Source of the DNA: 66-474 sp035277545
Lineage (GTDB): Bacteria; Pseudomonadota; Gammaproteobacteria; Xanthomonadales; Rhodanobacteraceae
Length of the DNA: 6,243 nucleotides
Reading direction: 5' to 3'
NCBI GenBank assembly: GCA_035277545.1
Contig: DATEKI010000050.1
Span: 1 to 6,243 of the forward strand
Shown: positions 4,552 through 6,243 of the stretch, in pieces
How the letters are laid out: each line of letters opens with the position of its first letter
How positions within the stretch are numbered: the first letter of the stretch is position 1
Position numbers and translations under genes: made by a program
The notes under the pieces: generated by a model
Told to the model about the DNA's origin: nothing
Databases searched by the model: none
What the model saw: the letters and a program-made list of their open reading frames with translations, nothing else

Positions 4552-6243
4552 TCACCGCGCGGTGGCGAGCTTCGACGCGCATCCGATCGGCGCCGGATTG
4601 GTGCAGCGCAGGTCCAGCACCAGCACTTCGTTGCCGCCCCGCCGCAACCACACGCCCGGGCAAAACAGGCGCTGCTGCGGACCAATGTGCCAGTAGCGGC
4701 CGAGCAGCCGTCCGTTGACCCAAAGGTAGCCCTTGTTCCAGCCGGTCATGTCGAGGTAGCAGTCGCCGGCTTGTTCCAGCGGCAGTGATGCCCTGAAGAA
4801 CACCCCGGGTCGCGTGGGTGCACCGCGCAGCGGTTTCAGTTTTGCGATCCACGCATCGTCAAGTGGCAGGCTGAAGACGTCCCAGCCCTGCAGGACTTCG
4901 TTTTCCAATCGCACGTCGCCCACGATGCCCTTGCGATCGGCCATCGCGTGGCCGTAGCCGACGTGGCCGAAGCTGTCGACGAGGATGTCGAGCGTTTCCG
5001 TTTCGCCATCGTTGCGGGGCAATGCAATTGTGGAATTCGAGTGCAGCGACGGATGTTCGACACGTGACACGGAGTCGACGAAGCGTCCGCCCTTGAACAC
5101 CAGCGCGTAGTCACGAACGCCATCGACGACGAGCGTTCCGCCACCACGGGTGCTGCGGCGATAGAGCACCATGCCCTGCCCCTGGCCGAACAGCAGCTCG
5201 TTGGCTTGCGGACGGTCCACGTGCTTTGCCTGCGGCAGGTTCTCCCACAACGAAGCGAACGGCGCGGGCGTGAACGGCGCGAACGAAGCGGTGGGCGGCG
5301 GCGCAGGCACCTCGGGCAACGGCCGTTTTGCGTGCGCCGCGAGCATTGCATGGAAGGTGTAATAGTCGGGTGTCGCGGCACCGCGTTCGTCGATCGGCGC
5401 ACCGTAGTCGTAGCTGGTGATCACTGGCTGGAAGTTCGAATAGTCATCGTGCGCATTGGCACCGGCGCCGAAACCGAAGTTGGTGCCCCCGTGCACCACG
5501 TACATGTTGAACGAACGGTTTTCGTCGAGCAGCTTGCGCAGCGTCGCCGTGAAGTCCCCGCGCGCGAAATCCTTGTCGCCCCAGTGTGTCAGCCAGCCCG
5601 GATAGCCTTCGCCCATCCACACCGGCATCTCGCCCGCGATGTCCTGCGCCGAGGCGAATCCGGTGTCGCCATCCAGTCCGAACGCCGCGCCGGGAAGGTA
5701 CGTGTGCGCGTTGCGCACCTGGTCGAGCCCGTCGGAAATCGAGAACGGCCCGTCGATCCCATGTTGCCGCCACAGGTCGCGCAGCTCTTCGAGATAGCCG
5801 AGGTCATGCCCAAACGACGCATATTCGTTTTCGATCTGCAGCATCAGGATCGGGCCGCCGTTCGCCACCATCAGTGGCTGCACGACCGGCGCGATCGTCG
5901 CGATGTAGCGGCGCACGGCTGCCATGTAATCGGCATCGTCCTTGTCGCGCACGCGGATGTCCGGATGCCGCAGCAGGTACGGCGGCAACCCGCCGAAATC
6001 CCACTCGCCGCAGATGTACGGACCGGGACGGAAATACACCCACATGCCTTCCTCGGCGCAAATGCGGATGAAGCGCGCAAAGTCGCGGCGAGCGGTCGTG
6101 AGATCGAACACGCCGGGTTCGGACTCCAGCGCGTTCCACATCACGTACAGCGAAATGGTGTTCAGCCCCATCGCCTTCGCCATGCGGATGCGATGCCGCC
6201 AGTACTCTCGCGGAATCCGGATCGGGTGCATTTCGCCGCTGCG
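4552..6243 (-). CDS. GH35 beta-galactosidase, N-terminus cut by the window edge
   Basis: 563 codons are visible and the C-terminus is complete. Numbering runs from the first in-window codon. The frame stays open through the right edge, giving RSGEMHPIRIPREYWRHRI. In GH35 enzymes this SGE(I/M)H segment lies a short way inside the protein, so the Met at 6231 is internal and probably a few tens of residues, perhaps with a signal peptide, lie outside. The TIM-barrel catalytic domain covers about 1-320. It has FRPGPYICGEWDFGGLP (71-87) and the GH35 signature GGPILMLQIENEY, whose Glu140 (codon 5826-5824) is the expected acid/base. Glu212 in MGEGYPGW (codon 5610-5608) is the expected nucleophile. 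HGGTNFGF (251-258) and SYDYGAPIDE follow. C-terminal beta-sandwich domains end in TGWNKGYLWVNGRLLGRYW and NEVLVLDL. The enzyme removes terminal beta-galactose from oligo- or polysaccharides; its exact substrate is unknown. It converges with the secreted-protein gene and shows no link to the sigma circuit. Confidence 0.93.
   Translation of the reverse strand, partial: RSGEMHPIRIPREYWRHRIRMAKAMGLNTISLYVMWNALESEPGVFDLTTARRDFARFIRICAEEGMWVYFRPGPYICGEWDFGGLPPYLLRHPDIRVRDKDDADYMAAVRRYIATIAPVVQPLMVANGGPILMLQIENEYASFGHDLGYLEELRDLWRQHGIDGPFSISDGLDQVRNAHTYLPGAAFGLDGDTGFASAQDIAGEMPVWMGEGYPGWLTHWGDKDFARGDFTATLRKLLDENRSFNMYVVHGGTNFGFGAGANAHDDYSNFQPVITSYDYGAPIDERGAATPDYYTFHAMLAAHAKRPLPEVPAPPPTASFAPFTPAPFASLWENLPQAKHVDRPQANELLFGQGQGMVLYRRSTRGGGTLVVDGVRDYALVFKGGRFVDSVSRVEHPSLHSNSTIALPRNDGETETLDILVDSFGHVGYGHAMADRKGIVGDVRLENEVLQGWDVFSLPLDDAWIAKLKPLRGAPTRPGVFFRASLPLEQAGDCYLDMTGWNKGYLWVNGRLLGRYWHIGPQQRLFCPGVWLRRGGNEVLVLDLRCTNPAPIGCASKLATAR

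Noticed and set aside
4579..4600. Another GCATCCG on the plus strand
   Set aside because: Lies inside the GH35 coding region and the block 15 bases further on is GTGCAGC, not CGTATCT. It serves as a negative comparison for the promoter element.
4375..4788. Plus-strand open frame (137 codons) over the hairpin and the end of the GH35 gene
   Set aside because: It reads through the terminator-like hairpin and antisense to the conserved GH35 C-terminal domain, and shows no RBS or recognisable domain.

Overview
The window looks like chromosomal DNA of a GC-rich gammaproteobacterium. The Xanthomonadales, particularly the Rhodanobacteraceae (Rhodanobacter/Dyella-like), are a reasonable guess from base composition, codon use and the style of the GH35 enzyme and the ECF sigma/RskA pair. 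This placement is inference. No tRNA, rRNA, CRISPR array, insertion sequence or transposase is visible.

Layout, left to right: (1) what looks like the 3' half of a terminator at the left edge, followed by about 300 bases without a gene that end in a promoter-like motif and an 18-bp palindrome. (2) A 287-residue secreted protein of unknown family with six cysteines in the mature part (323-1186, +). (3) A convergent gap holding three copies of a TCCGGACC palindrome. (4) A glutathione S-transferase on the minus strand (1349-2032). (5) Divergent from it, an ECF sigma factor (2216-2788, +) whose stop codon overlaps the GTG start of an RskA-type membrane anti-sigma factor (2785-3534, +). (6) A second secreted protein of unknown family, histidine-rich and cysteine-free when mature (3640-4335, +), followed by a strong hairpin. 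(7) Convergent to it, a GH35 beta-galactosidase on the minus strand, complete at its C-terminus and cut by the right edge (4552-6243).

The main observation is a shared upstream element. GCATCCG-N15-CGTATCT occurs, identical at all 14 specified bases and with the same spacing, before both secreted-protein genes (215-243 and 3562-3590). A variant, GCATCCG-N15-CGTTTGT, lies on the minus strand just upstream of the GST gene (2080-2052). The layout is that of an ECF -35/-10 promoter, and the three genes surround the sigma/anti-sigma pair. I infer a compact stress regulon: an RskA-type sensor in the inner membrane releases the ECF factor, which switches on two exported proteins of unknown function and a cytoplasmic GST. 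This resembles in outline the mycobacterial SigK/RskA system, which controls secreted antigens. The GH35 gene appears unrelated to this circuit.
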